Shown here one piece after another: positions 27,553 to 37,655 of a stretch of DNA of 45,065 nt; within the stretch, counting starts at the first letter, position 1; the number at the start of each line of letters is the position of its first letter. The DNA is from Patescibacteria group bacterium (lineage in GTDB: Bacteria > Patescibacteriota > Minisyncoccia > Phycocordibacterales > UBA5272), in contig JAUPVR010000004.1 in assembly GCA_030916895.1 (NCBI GenBank), positions 1 to 45,065 of the forward strand, written 5' to 3'. The notes under the pieces were generated by a model. The model was not told the DNA's origin. It did not search any database and saw only the letters and a list, made by a program, of their open reading frames with translations. The translations under genes and the position numbers were made by a program.

Positions 27553-28215
27553 ATGTATCTGAAAGATTTACCAGCACACCATGCCGTACTTATTGTTCAC
27601 CATAACCGAAAGGAAATAGGGTCTTTATTGTGGGAAGAATTGGGTACCACTCCATCAATGCATAAATTTGTTGATCAGGCGGTGTTTGATATTGATACGG
27701 CACGTGAACTTATTGTATGGGCAAATACTCCGTATCACGAACCACGCTTTGCTATTGTTTCATTTCACACCGCAACACTTCCTGCGCAAAACGCAATGCT
27801 CAAGGTCCTTGAGGAGTCGAGTGAAGGAGTTCGTTTTGTGCTTGTCACATCAAACAAAGAGCACCTCCTTGAAACAGTGATTTCAAGAATGAGGTTTTTT
27901 GTTCCCGATAAAAAAGAAACTATTTCTTCCCTTGCTCAGGAATTTCTAGAAACTAATCCATCATCGCGCATGAAGCTTAAAGGTATTGTTGAACTTCTTG
28001 GGCAGGAAGATGAAGAGGGGCGTAAAGATAGAGAAGCAATTCGTGCTTTCATTTTAGGTCTTATCAACACACTCTCACGTAATACAAAGATACCTAAAAA
28101 ATACATCAAAGAAGCATTTGTAATGGCATCCTATGTGGGAGATCCATCAACCTCTGGTAAAACAATAGTAGAATATCTTTCCTTTTTACTTCCTAAGTGT
28201 GATACTATTGCATAA
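27553..28215 (+). CDS. holB: DNA polymerase III delta'-like protein
   Basis: LPAQNAMLKVLEESSEGVRFVLVTSNKEHLLETVISRMRFF. Confidence 0.8.
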   Translation: MYLKDLPAHHAVLIVHHNRKEIGSLLWEELGTTPSMHKFVDQAVFDIDTARELIVWANTPYHEPRFAIVSFHTATLPAQNAMLKVLEESSEGVRFVLVTSNKEHLLETVISRMRFFVPDKKETISSLAQEFLETNPSSRMKLKGIVELLGQEDEEGRKDREAIRAFILGLINTLSRNTKIPKKYIKEAFVMASYVGDPSTSGKTIVEYLSFLLPKCDTIA

Positions 28216-28229
28216 CGATAATAAAAAAT

Positions 28230-28784
28230 ATGGCATATTCATTTACTAAAGCAACAGAGGAAAAAACAAAAATTTTAGAGTGGTTAGCAGCAGAGTACCG
28301 ATCCATTCAAACAGGACGCGCAACACCGCAGGTGCTTGATTTAGTACACATCGATATGTACGGTTCGCGTACTCCCGTTGCACACACATCATCTATAAAT
28401 GTTGAAGATCCTCGCACACTTCGGGTGTCTCCGTGGGATAAGGCCATTGTGCGCGACATTGAGAAGGCGATTAACGATGCAGATCTCGGGCTTTCCGTTT
28501 CCTCTGATAGCGATGGTCTTCGAGTTCACTTTCCAGCACTTACCACGGAAACAAGACAAAAGATGATTAAGCTTTTAAAAGATAGACTTGAGGATGCTCG
28601 TATAAAAGTGCGCGCGCTTCGCGAAGAAATAAATAAAGATATTGATGCCCGTGCGAAAGAAGGAGAATTTGGTGAAGATGAACAGCACAGGTATCGTGAA
28701 GAAAATCAAAAACTCGTTGACGCAATGAATCAAGAACTGGAGGTGCTTTTTGGAAAAAAGGAGAAAGAAGTACTAGGGGAGTAA
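28230..28784 (+). CDS. frr: Ribosome recycling factor
   Basis: SIQTGRATPQVLDLVHIDMYGSRTPVAHTSSINVEDPRTL. Confidence 0.95.
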   Translation: MAYSFTKATEEKTKILEWLAAEYRSIQTGRATPQVLDLVHIDMYGSRTPVAHTSSINVEDPRTLRVSPWDKAIVRDIEKAINDADLGLSVSSDSDGLRVHFPALTTETRQKMIKLLKDRLEDARIKVRALREEINKDIDARAKEGEFGEDEQHRYREENQKLVDAMNQELEVLFGKKEKEVLGE

Positions 28785-28802
28785 TCTGGTATACTTGGTT
28801 GC

Positions 28803-29900
28803 ATGTCACTTTCAGCGATACTCCTTTTCTTTGTTATCTTACTTGCACTTGTCATTGTGCATGAATTTGGACATTTCATTGCCGCGAAGCTAACAGGCAT
28901 GCGTGTTGATGAGTTTGCTTTTGGTTTTCCGCCAAAGCTTTTCAGTAAAAAGAAAGGGGAAACAACATATTCATTCAATGCACTTCCTCTTGGGGGGTAT
29001 GTTGCTATTTATGGTGAAAATGGTGAACCTGATGATAAGGCCAAGCACGATCCGCGCGCGTTTGGTAATCGTCCATGGTGGGCACAGTTAGTAACGCTTG
29101 TTGCTGGTGTTGTTATGAACATGGTTCTCGCAGTTATTGTTTTCATTTTTATTTCTTATGGGGAAATTCGTGTTTCCGTAGATGATCCAGAGTATGGTGC
29201 GCGTGTCACAAAGCCAGAACTTGTTGTTGTTGAATCTTCTCCAGAATCACCTGCGTATAAAGCAGGACTTATCCCTGGTTCGGTGATTACAAATATAACT
29301 GGGCGCAAGGCTTCTTTTGCTGGTGTTAATGCAACATCTGCTGCGGAATTTATCAGGAAGCACATTGATGAGCCACTCACTATTACCTACATACTTCCTA
29401 ATCAGGCGCTCGCTTCAACAACCGTTACTGGCGTCTATGGAATTATTCCTGACAGAAAAGCGCTCGGTGTTTCGCTCGACTCTATTGGTTATGTTGATGC
29501 TGGTGTACTTGATGCTCTTGTTATTGGTGTTGAGCGAACATACAACATGACACTCATGACCCTTGATGGCCTTTCAATGCTTCTTGCTTCGATTGGGAAA
29601 GGAGAAAGTGTCATTGATTCACTTTCTGGTCCGATTGGTATTGCTCGTATTGTCGGGCAAACGAGCGAGTATGGCTATGATGCGGTACTAAATCTTGTTG
29701 CTGTTCTTTCAATTAATCTTGCGATTTTTAATATTCTCCCACTCCCAGCTCTTGATGGTGGGCGTATGATTATTGTGATTGGGGAAACAATAACAAGAAG
29801 AAAGTTTCCTCATAAGTATATGAGCGCAATTAATGCGGTCGGTTTTGTTCTCCTTATTCTTCTCCTTATTGTTGTCTCAGTAAAGGATGTCACTATGTAG
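28803..29900 (+). CDS. rseP: RseP-type site-2 metalloprotease with PDZ domain
   Basis: VIVHEFGHFIAAKLTGMRVDEFAFGFPP; NILPLPALDGGR. Confidence 0.93.
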   Translation: MSLSAILLFFVILLALVIVHEFGHFIAAKLTGMRVDEFAFGFPPKLFSKKKGETTYSFNALPLGGYVAIYGENGEPDDKAKHDPRAFGNRPWWAQLVTLVAGVVMNMVLAVIVFIFISYGEIRVSVDDPEYGARVTKPELVVVESSPESPAYKAGLIPGSVITNITGRKASFAGVNATSAAEFIRKHIDEPLTITYILPNQALASTTVTGVYGIIPDRKALGVSLDSIGYVDAGVLDALVIGVERTYNMTLMTLDGLSMLLASIGKGESVIDSLSGPIGIARIVGQTSEYGYDAVLNLVAVLSINLAIFNILPLPALDGGRMIIVIGETITRRKFPHKYMSAINAVGFVLLILLLIVVSVKDVTM

Positions 29901-29926
29901 TGTTTCCTCTGTGGTATAATTTTTTT

Positions 29927-31192
29927 ATGCGACAATCACACCTATTTACAAAAACAAGAAAAGAAAATCCAAGCGATGAAGTATCAAAAAACGCCGAACT
30001 TCTTATTCGTGCGGGATACATTCATAAAGAGATAGCTGGAGCGTACAGTTTTTTACCCCTTGGTTTACGCGTGCTTGAAAATATTAAGACCATCATTCGT
30101 GAAGAGATGAACAGAGAAGGAGGACAGGAAGTTTTTATGACCGCACTTCAAGATAAGAGTATTTGGGAAAAGACAGATAGGTGGGACGATGCAAAGGTTG
30201 ATAATTGGTTTAAGACAACCATTAAGGGTGGAGGCGAAACAGGGCTTGCAATTACGCATGAAGAACCACTAACAAACATCATGACGGGATTTATTTCGTC
30301 ATACCGCGATTTGCCACGGTATGCATACCAATTTCAGAATAAGTTTAGAAATGAAGCGCGAGCAAAATCAGGCATTATGCGTGGACGCGAGTTTCTAATG
30401 AAGGATATGTATGATTTTTCGAAAAATGAAGCCGAGCACAATGAGTTTTACAACAAAATGCGCGAAGCATACATTCGCACCTTTGATCGCTTAGGTATTG
30501 GCGAAAAAACATATGTAACATTTGCATCGGGCGGAATCTTCTCACCATTTTCTGAGGAATTTCAAACACTGTCAGATGCTGGGGAAGACATGATTTATGT
30601 TGACGAGAAAAAGAAACTCGCCGTTAATAAAGAGGTATACAATGACGAAGCGTTGGCAAAACTAAATTTAAAGAAAGAAGATTTAGTTGAAAAGAAATCA
30701 ATTGAAGTTGGAAATATTTTTCACTTAGGTACAAAGTTTTCAGTACCACTTGGACTTTTCTATACTGATGAAAAAGGGGAGAAACAACCAGTGTATATGG
30801 GTTCGTACGGCATGGGTCCATCACGAATCATGGGAACTATTGTGGAAGTGCTTTCAGATGAGAAGGGAATTGTTTGGCCAACCTCCATCGCTCCGTTTTC
30901 TCTTCACCTTATAGCACTCTATAAGAATAAAGACGAAGAAAGTTACAAAAAAGCAGAATCCCTATATAACGATTTAACTGCCAAAGGAGTTGAGGTATTG
31001 TTTGATGATCGTGAAGCAAGTCCTGGAAATAAATTTGCAGATAGTGATTTGATAGGTATTCCAATGCGCGTTGTTGTAAGTGAAAAGTCTTTGACAGCAG
31101 GAGGGGTTGAGATAAAAGAACGCACATCTGATACAAGTGAGATTGTGACTGTTGAGGAACTTTTTAAAACGTACCAAAAGAATTGCGAATAA
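29927..31192 (+). CDS. proS: Prolyl-tRNA synthetase, short form
   Basis: MRQSHLFTKTRKENPSDEVSKNAELLIRAGYI...REFLMKDMYDFS...YGMGPSRIMGTIVE; start 7 nt after TATAAT. Confidence 0.93.
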   Translation: MRQSHLFTKTRKENPSDEVSKNAELLIRAGYIHKEIAGAYSFLPLGLRVLENIKTIIREEMNREGGQEVFMTALQDKSIWEKTDRWDDAKVDNWFKTTIKGGGETGLAITHEEPLTNIMTGFISSYRDLPRYAYQFQNKFRNEARAKSGIMRGREFLMKDMYDFSKNEAEHNEFYNKMREAYIRTFDRLGIGEKTYVTFASGGIFSPFSEEFQTLSDAGEDMIYVDEKKKLAVNKEVYNDEALAKLNLKKEDLVEKKSIEVGNIFHLGTKFSVPLGLFYTDEKGEKQPVYMGSYGMGPSRIMGTIVEVLSDEKGIVWPTSIAPFSLHLIALYKNKDEESYKKAESLYNDLTAKGVEVLFDDREASPGNKFADSDLIGIPMRVVVSEKSLTAGGVEIKERTSDTSEIVTVEELFKTYQKNCE

Positions 31193-31325
31193 AAAAGGAG
31201 ATCAAACGATATGATTAAGCCTTTTTTGTAACGAGTAGCTAGTGTAGAAAGGTATATCCATTATACCATTTTATTTTTATTTTGTCAAATTAGTTTAGAA
31301 AAAATCGTTATGGTAGAATACCCGC

Positions 31326-32375
31326 ATGTTTGACCGATTTTTCCGCCATTTTTCAAACGATATTGGTATTGACCTTGGTACCGCTAACACGCTTGTGTAT
31401 TTACGTGGTCGAGGAATTGTCATTGATGAACCCTCGGTTGTTGCACTCAACGCAAAAACCGACCGTGTGGTTGCGGTTGGTAACGAAGCAAAGGACATGA
31501 TGGGAAGAACTCCAGCTCACATCAAAATTGTCCGCCCTCTTGTTGACGGTGTGATTTCTGACTATGAAGTAACAGAAGAAATGCTTTCATACCTTATCAA
31601 CAAAGCAAACGATATGGTTAAGAAATTTTTACGTCCACGTGTCGTTATCGGTATTCCTGTTGGCATAACGAATGTTGAAATGCGTGCTGTGTATGATGCT
31701 GCAAAATCAGCCGGTGCGCGTGAAGTGTACATTGTTGAAGAACCAACCGCTGCCGCAATCGGTGTCCACCTTCCAATTCATGAACCAGTTGGAAGCATGA
31801 TTGTTGATATTGGTGGAGGCACAACAGACATTGCCGTTATTGCTCTTGGTGGTGTTGTTCGTTCCAAAAGTTTGAAAGTGGCAGGAGATGTCATGAACAC
31901 AAATATTATTACGTACATTCGTGATGAATTCAAAATGCTCATTGGTGAAAAAACAGCGGAGCACATCAAGATGACAATTGGTTCAGCGGTTCCAGGTGAA
32001 CATACAGAAGAAATGACAGTAAAAGGGCGTGACTTAATTACTGGTCTTCCTCGAGAAGCGGTTATCACTGATACTGATATCCGTGAAGCAATGTACGGAC
32101 CACTTTCTCAAATCGTGGAAGCAATTAAGGAAGTTTTGGAAACAACACCGCCAGAGGTTCTTTCAGATATTATGTATAAGGGTATTACGGTTTCAGGGGG
32201 AGGGGCTCTCATTAGAAACCTTCCGGAACTCCTCAAAATGCAACTTAAAGTTCCTATCAACATTGCGGATGATCCTCTCACATGTGTTGCGCGTGGAACA
32301 GGTGTTATCCTAGAAGATATAGAGAGATATAAAGACGTTGTAATACAAAATACCGATGACATATCGTTCCGCTAG
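31326..32375 (+). CDS. mreB: Rod shape-determining protein MreB (copy 2)
   Basis: NDIGIDLGTANTLVYLRGRGIVIDEPSVVAL; VDIGGGTTDIAVIALGGVV. Confidence 0.93.
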   Translation: MFDRFFRHFSNDIGIDLGTANTLVYLRGRGIVIDEPSVVALNAKTDRVVAVGNEAKDMMGRTPAHIKIVRPLVDGVISDYEVTEEMLSYLINKANDMVKKFLRPRVVIGIPVGITNVEMRAVYDAAKSAGAREVYIVEEPTAAAIGVHLPIHEPVGSMIVDIGGGTTDIAVIALGGVVRSKSLKVAGDVMNTNIITYIRDEFKMLIGEKTAEHIKMTIGSAVPGEHTEEMTVKGRDLITGLPREAVITDTDIREAMYGPLSQIVEAIKEVLETTPPEVLSDIMYKGITVSGGGALIRNLPELLKMQLKVPINIADDPLTCVARGTGVILEDIERYKDVVIQNTDDISFR

Positions 32376-33171
32376 ATCAAAAGATAAAGGAAAGCACATT
32401 AAGACAAGTGTTCTTGTTTTTTGCGTGCTCATCCTTTCTCTTTTTTGGAAACCAACACAAGATTTTTTGTATCCAGTTTTTTCTCCAGTTCTTTCTACGT
32501 ACGTTGCGATACGTGATACGGGAACAGGAATTCCACACGCAGTTATTGCGTACTTTACAGATAGAAATACATACGAAAATAAAATTACTAACCTCGAAGA
32601 GCAAATTGAGTATCTTGAAAATGAACTTGCATATGCACATGTACTTACCGACTCTTTTGAAGAGGGAATTCCCCTTGATACTGGAACGACAACAGAATTA
32701 AACACACTGTCAGGTGGCCTATCAACGCTTAAACTGTATCCAATCATAAAAGACAAGACAACAATCTATAATACCATTCTCGTTTCTGGTGGTTTTGACG
32801 ACGGCATTGAAGAGGGCATGGTTGTTTACGTGCGTGGATACGAGGCTGTTGGCTACATTGCAAAGGTGCATAAGTCTTCCTCAGTGGTTAATCTTTTTTC
32901 TTCCGGTAACGAAGAAATTAATGGTGTCATTAAAGATATAGACACTTCACTTATTCTTTTTGGTGATGGTGGTGGTGCGTATCGTATTGAGGCACCAAAG
33001 AGTGTTGATCTTGCGGTTGGTCAAAAAGTGTTTTTGGCAGAGAACCAAAGCATGATACTTGGCACTATCGTTGAAGTTACCGATGATCCACAAGACACAT
33101 TTACACGTGCGTATGTCCGCGGAGCGTACAACCCAAATAGAGCACACATTTTCTATGTCGACTCCAAGTAA
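32356..33171 (+). CDS. mreC: Rod shape-determining protein MreC
   Basis: Position after mreB; VSGGFDDGIEEGMVVYV...GYIAKVHKSSSVVNLFSS. Confidence 0.82.
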   Translation: MTYRSARSKDKGKHIKTSVLVFCVLILSLFWKPTQDFLYPVFSPVLSTYVAIRDTGTGIPHAVIAYFTDRNTYENKITNLEEQIEYLENELAYAHVLTDSFEEGIPLDTGTTTELNTLSGGLSTLKLYPIIKDKTTIYNTILVSGGFDDGIEEGMVVYVRGYEAVGYIAKVHKSSSVVNLFSSGNEEINGVIKDIDTSLILFGDGGGAYRIEAPKSVDLAVGQKVFLAENQSMILGTIVEVTDDPQDTFTRAYVRGAYNPNRAHIFYVDSK

Positions 33172-33322
33172 GCATACCTGGTATAGTATTTTAATAATCA
33201 CATCTGCTCTAGGTATCGATGTCTTTCTTTCCACATCAACGTATCCGCTTTTGACAATTATTGTCTGTGGTATAGTAATTGTACTAGCGTATGTTTCGCC
33301 ATATATCAGGAAATCGTATTAA
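33155..33322 (+). CDS. Small two-TM protein in the mreD position
   Basis: 55-aa ORF MSTPSKHTWYSILIITSALGIDVFLSTSTYPLLTIIVCGIVIVLAYVSPYIRKSY overlapping both neighbours. Confidence 0.4.
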   Translation: MSTPSKHTWYSILIITSALGIDVFLSTSTYPLLTIIVCGIVIVLAYVSPYIRKSY

Positions 33323-34979
33323 GCGCACCTATCGGGAAATTGATCCTGAGGACGTTTTTTTGGATTCACACAACATCCCAACATTTAACACCGATCAAAT
33401 GGAGGGGCATCTAGAAAGGCCATTACCAAGCTATTTCGGGTACCTTGTACTGATTACAATTTTCTTAGTGTTTAGTGTTTTTATTGGGAAACTTTATTCA
33501 ATGCAAATCAAGGAAGCTGATACCTATAGAGAGTTGGCTGATAAAAACCATCTAAAGAGTACGCCGATTTTTGCACATCGCGGAACGATAAGTGACAGAA
33601 AAGGAGAAGTGCTTGCATGGAATGATAGTGCGGGCGGTAATCACGAAATTCCTGAACGCAGGTATACAAAAATTCCTGGATTTTCTAATTTGCTTGGGTA
33701 TGTAAGCTACCCCAAAAAAGATGTAAGCGGTATCTTTTGGCAGGACACATATATTGGGAGAGACGGTATTGAAAAAGCATACAATGCAATCCTTCAGGGT
33801 ATGACAGGAGAGAAAATTATTGCTGTAAATGCCGCTCGAGAAATTGAATCGGAAAATGTGATTGTTGATCCAATTAAGGGAGAAAATATAAAACTTTCAA
33901 TTGATGGTGGTGTACAAGCAAAGCTCTACGAACGTATGCAGGCTCTCTCAGCAAAAGCAGGATTTACAGGAGGTGCTGCGGTTATTATGGATGTACACAC
34001 AGGTGAGATACTGGCGCTTGCAAGTTTTCCTGAGTATGACAACAATCTCATAACTAACGCAACATCAACTGAAGACAGAAATCGTGTGGCAAAAGATCTT
34101 GTCGATAAGCGAGGTAAGTTTATCAATCGTGCAATTTCAGGATTGTTTACACCTGGTTCAACAGTGAAGCCCTTTGTTGCAATTGCCGCACTGATGGAAG
34201 ATGTTATCACGCCAGAGAAACAAATTTATAGTTCGGGGGCTCTTGTTATCAAAAATAAATATGGCGGTCCAGACACTGTCTTTAAAGACTGGAAAGCACA
34301 CGGCTATGTCGATATGCGTGAAGCCCTCTCTGTTTCTTCCGATGAATATTTCTATCAAGTCGGCGGAGGGTACCAGACGCAAAAAGGTTTAGGGATTGAG
34401 AAGATACATACATATGCGACGATGTTTGGATTTGGTACAACAACAGGCATTGATTTACCAAACGAAAAATTCGGTACCATTCCGTCTCCAGAATGGAAGA
34501 AAAAAACATTCGGTGAGGATTGGCTCGTCGGAAATACCTATCACACAGCAATTGGTCAATATGGATTTCAGGTAACACCACTTGAACTTACTCGTGCGGT
34601 TGCGTCAATTGCAAATGGGGGATACCTCGTGACACCACACCTCTTTCTATCCCTTGATGTTGGGAGCTCATCTATTGGACTACAAGAACAAGATCTACGT
34701 GTTATTCGTGAAGGCATGAGAGAAGGTGTTCTTACTGGTACAGCAAAAGCACTTAATCTTTCTGGTGTCACTATTGCTGCAAAGTCAGGAACGGCAGAAC
34801 TTGGTATCACCAAACAACTCGTGAATAGTTGGATTTCTGGTTATTTTCCTTATGAAAATCCAAGGTATGCTTTTGTTGTGATTATGGAAAAAGGGGATAG
34901 ACATAACCCATATGGAGCTGTGTTTGTCATGCGCGAAACACTTGAATGGATGAGAGATAACACGGATTATACGAAATAG
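33291..34979 (+). CDS. mrdA: Penicillin-binding protein 2
   Basis: PGSTVKPF (SxxK), SSDEYFY, AKSGTAE (KSG). Confidence 0.9.
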   Translation: MFRHISGNRIKRTYREIDPEDVFLDSHNIPTFNTDQMEGHLERPLPSYFGYLVLITIFLVFSVFIGKLYSMQIKEADTYRELADKNHLKSTPIFAHRGTISDRKGEVLAWNDSAGGNHEIPERRYTKIPGFSNLLGYVSYPKKDVSGIFWQDTYIGRDGIEKAYNAILQGMTGEKIIAVNAAREIESENVIVDPIKGENIKLSIDGGVQAKLYERMQALSAKAGFTGGAAVIMDVHTGEILALASFPEYDNNLITNATSTEDRNRVAKDLVDKRGKFINRAISGLFTPGSTVKPFVAIAALMEDVITPEKQIYSSGALVIKNKYGGPDTVFKDWKAHGYVDMREALSVSSDEYFYQVGGGYQTQKGLGIEKIHTYATMFGFGTTTGIDLPNEKFGTIPSPEWKKKTFGEDWLVGNTYHTAIGQYGFQVTPLELTRAVASIANGGYLVTPHLFLSLDVGSSSIGLQEQDLRVIREGMREGVLTGTAKALNLSGVTIAAKSGTAELGITKQLVNSWISGYFPYENPRYAFVVIMEKGDRHNPYGAVFVMRETLEWMRDNTDYTK

Positions 34980-35021
34980 TGAAAATCGACAGAACTCATT
35001 TTTTATGCTATCCTGTTTGCC

Positions 35022-35477
35022 ATGGAATATTTAACAATCGAAAAGAAAAACGCCCTCGAAGAAGAACTTAATCAGCTAAAATCAGTTCGCCGAAAGGAGA
35101 TTGCTGATGCTCTTGAATACGCAAAGTCCCTTGGTGACCTCTCAGAAAATGCAGAGTATCATCAAGCTCGTGAGGACCAAGCAAACTGCGAAGAACGCAT
35201 CGCGCACATCGAGCAAATTTTGAAGAATGCTGTTATTTTAAGTGACCACAAGGACGGATTTGTAAGTGTTGGGAGTAAAGTTGTCGTTTTAAAGAAGGGT
35301 GAAAAGGAAACACGAAATTTTGACATTGTTGGTAGTGAAGAAGCAGACTCAATCGCTGGAAAAATTTCTAACGAATCTCCAATTGGACGAGCTCTCCTTG
35401 GTAAAGTTAAAGGTGATACGGTAACATTTGAAACACCAAAAGGCCAAGCAACCTACACGATTAAATCGGTGGAGTAA
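35022..35477 (+). CDS. greA: Transcription elongation factor GreA
   Basis: RRKEIADALEYAKSLGDLSENAEYHQAREDQ...ESPIGRALLGKVKGD. Confidence 0.95.
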   Translation: MEYLTIEKKNALEEELNQLKSVRRKEIADALEYAKSLGDLSENAEYHQAREDQANCEERIAHIEQILKNAVILSDHKDGFVSVGSKVVVLKKGEKETRNFDIVGSEEADSIAGKISNESPIGRALLGKVKGDTVTFETPKGQATYTIKSVE

Positions 35478-35496
35478 AGAAACAAGAGGAAAGATA

Positions 35497-35540
35497 GATG
35501 ATAGAAGAAAATCGCCTTTTGGCGATTTTCTTCTATCATC
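35497..35540 (+). terminator. Long perfect terminator-like hairpin
   Basis: 20-bp perfect stem GATGATAGAAGAAAATCGCC / GGCGATTTTCTTCTATCATC with a TTTT loop. Confidence 0.75.
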
Positions 35541-35585
35541 TTATATCGTGTATCCATCATCATTTTGTGTTATAATTTTTCCCAT

Positions 35586-37040
35586 ATGGCAACACTTTCA
35601 GAACTTCGCGCTGAGCGCGTCAAAAAATTAAAAGCACTAGAAGAAAAAGGCCAAGAAGGGTACCCTGGTGTTTCAAGGAGAACACATGACTTGGCGGATG
35701 TAATTCGTAACTTTAAATCACTCCACGATGACGCAACACAGATAATTGTGACTGGTCGTATTATGGCATCTCGCGGACAAGGGGCACTCATTTTCTTTGA
35801 TCTTTTTGATGGTACCGCAAAACTTCAAGCAGTTATTAAGCTTCCAGAATCAGGGGAAGAGGTACATTCGTTTTACACAAGTTTTGTGGATATCGGTGAT
35901 TTTGTTGAAGTTACAGGTACACTTTTTATCACAAAAGCTGGACAAGAAAGTGTTCATGTTACTAACATGCGCATGCTTTCAAAGGCGCTTCTCCCTCTTC
36001 CGGATAAATATCATGGTCTTCAAGATGAAGAGCTTCGTCTTCGTGAACGTTATCTCGATATTCTCACGAACCCTGAACTCCGCGAGATGATAGAAAAAAA
36101 ATCAAAGTTTTGGGAAGTGACTCGTGCATTTTTGAAGGAAAGAAAATTTATTGAGGTTGAGACACCAACACTTGAAGTAACGACAGGTGGGGCAGAGGCG
36201 CGACCGTTTGCGACGCATCATCACGATTTTGATTTGGACGTATTTATGCGTATTTCTGTCGGAGAATTATGGCAGAAACGCCTCATGGCCGGGGGTCTTC
36301 CTCGTACGTTTGAAATCGGCCGTGTGTATCGTAATGAAGGATCTTCACCTGAACATGTACAGGAATTTACAAATTGTGAATTCTATATGGCATATGCCGA
36401 TTACGAGGATGGTATGAATCTCGTGGAGGATCTTTATCGCACCATCGCTAAAGAAGTTTTTGGTACAACAACATTCACCACTCGCGGACATACCTTTGAT
36501 TTAAGTGAGGCGTGGGCGCGTCTTGACTATCGTGAAGAAGTAAAAAAACAAACCGACATAGATATTAACACCGCAACAGACGACGAAATTAAAAAGAAAC
36601 TGAATGAATTAAAAGTAACGTACGACGGAGAAAATCGTGAGCGTCTTGTCGATACACTTTGGAAACATTGTCGTAAGCAAATCTCCGGTCCTGCTTTTCT
36701 TATTAATCACCCGATACTGGTTGCTCCACTTGCAAAGAAAAACAAGGATGGTGAAACAGCACAGGTGTTCCAACCAATTTTAGCAGGTAGTGAATTAGGT
36801 AAGGGGTATACAGAGTTGAATGATCCAATTGACCAGCGTACACGCTTCGAGCAACAACAGTCGCTTCTTGAAGGTGGAGACGAAGAAGCTATGATGGCGG
36901 ATTACGATTTTGTAGAAATGCTTGAGCATGGCATGCCACCAACATGTGGTTTTGGGTTCGGGGAACGACTATTCGCTTTTCTTTCTGATAAACCAATTCG
37001 CGAAATACACACCTTCCCACTCGTAAAGCCAAAAAATTAG
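35586..37040 (+). CDS. lysS: Lysyl-tRNA synthetase, class II
   Basis: LRLRERYLDILTNPELR, TGGAEARPFATHHHDFD, ERLFAFLSDKPIREIHTFPLVKP. Confidence 0.95.
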   Translation: MATLSELRAERVKKLKALEEKGQEGYPGVSRRTHDLADVIRNFKSLHDDATQIIVTGRIMASRGQGALIFFDLFDGTAKLQAVIKLPESGEEVHSFYTSFVDIGDFVEVTGTLFITKAGQESVHVTNMRMLSKALLPLPDKYHGLQDEELRLRERYLDILTNPELREMIEKKSKFWEVTRAFLKERKFIEVETPTLEVTTGGAEARPFATHHHDFDLDVFMRISVGELWQKRLMAGGLPRTFEIGRVYRNEGSSPEHVQEFTNCEFYMAYADYEDGMNLVEDLYRTIAKEVFGTTTFTTRGHTFDLSEAWARLDYREEVKKQTDIDINTATDDEIKKKLNELKVTYDGENRERLVDTLWKHCRKQISGPAFLINHPILVAPLAKKNKDGETAQVFQPILAGSELGKGYTELNDPIDQRTRFEQQQSLLEGGDEEAMMADYDFVEMLEHGMPPTCGFGFGERLFAFLSDKPIREIHTFPLVKPKN

Positions 37041-37120
37041 ATTTGTTGACATTTACCTTGTTTTAATAAAAACTAGAGAAATACTTGTTCTGTTCTACCA
37101 TTCTTAAAAAGGGGGAGTTG

Positions 37121-37429
37121 ATGAGCCACTATGTCGTTCTCCTCGTTAATCTTGGGGAGATTGAAAAAATTCGAAAAGAGCGTTTTTTTGGAGAAAGAAT
37201 TGCTGAAGCGGTTCGCAATAATCATTCCCCGAATGATAACGTTCACATCATTTCCGAAGACGGCACTGTTCTTGCAACAGTTATCGGAACTGAATTTCAC
37301 ATCACCTCAACAAAAATTGTCATCGTTGAAGAGGGTGTGGGATGGCTTGCAAGTGGCACTTGGCGACCAGCGTGGTCAAAGGTTACCCACGTTGACGCTA
37401 CCGAAATGATTTTTGGAAAAAAAGAATAA
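37121..37429 (+). CDS. Hypothetical protein
   Basis: ORF with strong SD AAGGGGGAG; start ATG 37121. Confidence 0.6.
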   Translation: MSHYVVLLVNLGEIEKIRKERFFGERIAEAVRNNHSPNDNVHIISEDGTVLATVIGTEFHITSTKIVIVEEGVGWLASGTWRPAWSKVTHVDATEMIFGKKE

Positions 37430-37432
37430 AAA

Positions 37433-37462
37433 CAAAAAGGCCACAGGTGAAAACCTGTGGCC
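37433..37462. terminator. Terminator hairpin between convergent genes
   Basis: GGCCACAGGT-GAAA-ACCTGTGGCC (37439-37462); T-run best on the minus strand. Confidence 0.75.
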
Positions 37463-37484
37463 GTTTGCATTCTTGTCTGTCAGA

Positions 37485-37646
37485 CTACGGAAGCAGTACG
37501 ACGGGGCGCTTGAGCGTCTTTGAAATCTTGTTTCGCACTGACGAAGCAAGCCCAATAACTTCCGTTTTTGAAAGTCCGGTTACGAGAATCGTGAATGCGC
37601 CAGACCTTCTGTTGACGTTGGTTGCAACCATGATTCTTTTTCGCAT
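37485..37646 (-). CDS. Small (53 aa) hypothetical protein, below the ORF-track cutoff
   Basis: MRKRIMVATNVNRRSGAFTILVTGLSKTEVIGLASSVRNKISKTLKRPVVLLP*, SD AAAGGA, terminator directly downstream. Confidence 0.5.
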   Translation of the reverse strand: MRKRIMVATNVNRRSGAFTILVTGLSKTEVIGLASSVRNKISKTLKRPVVLLP

Positions 37647-37655
37647 GATTTTCCT

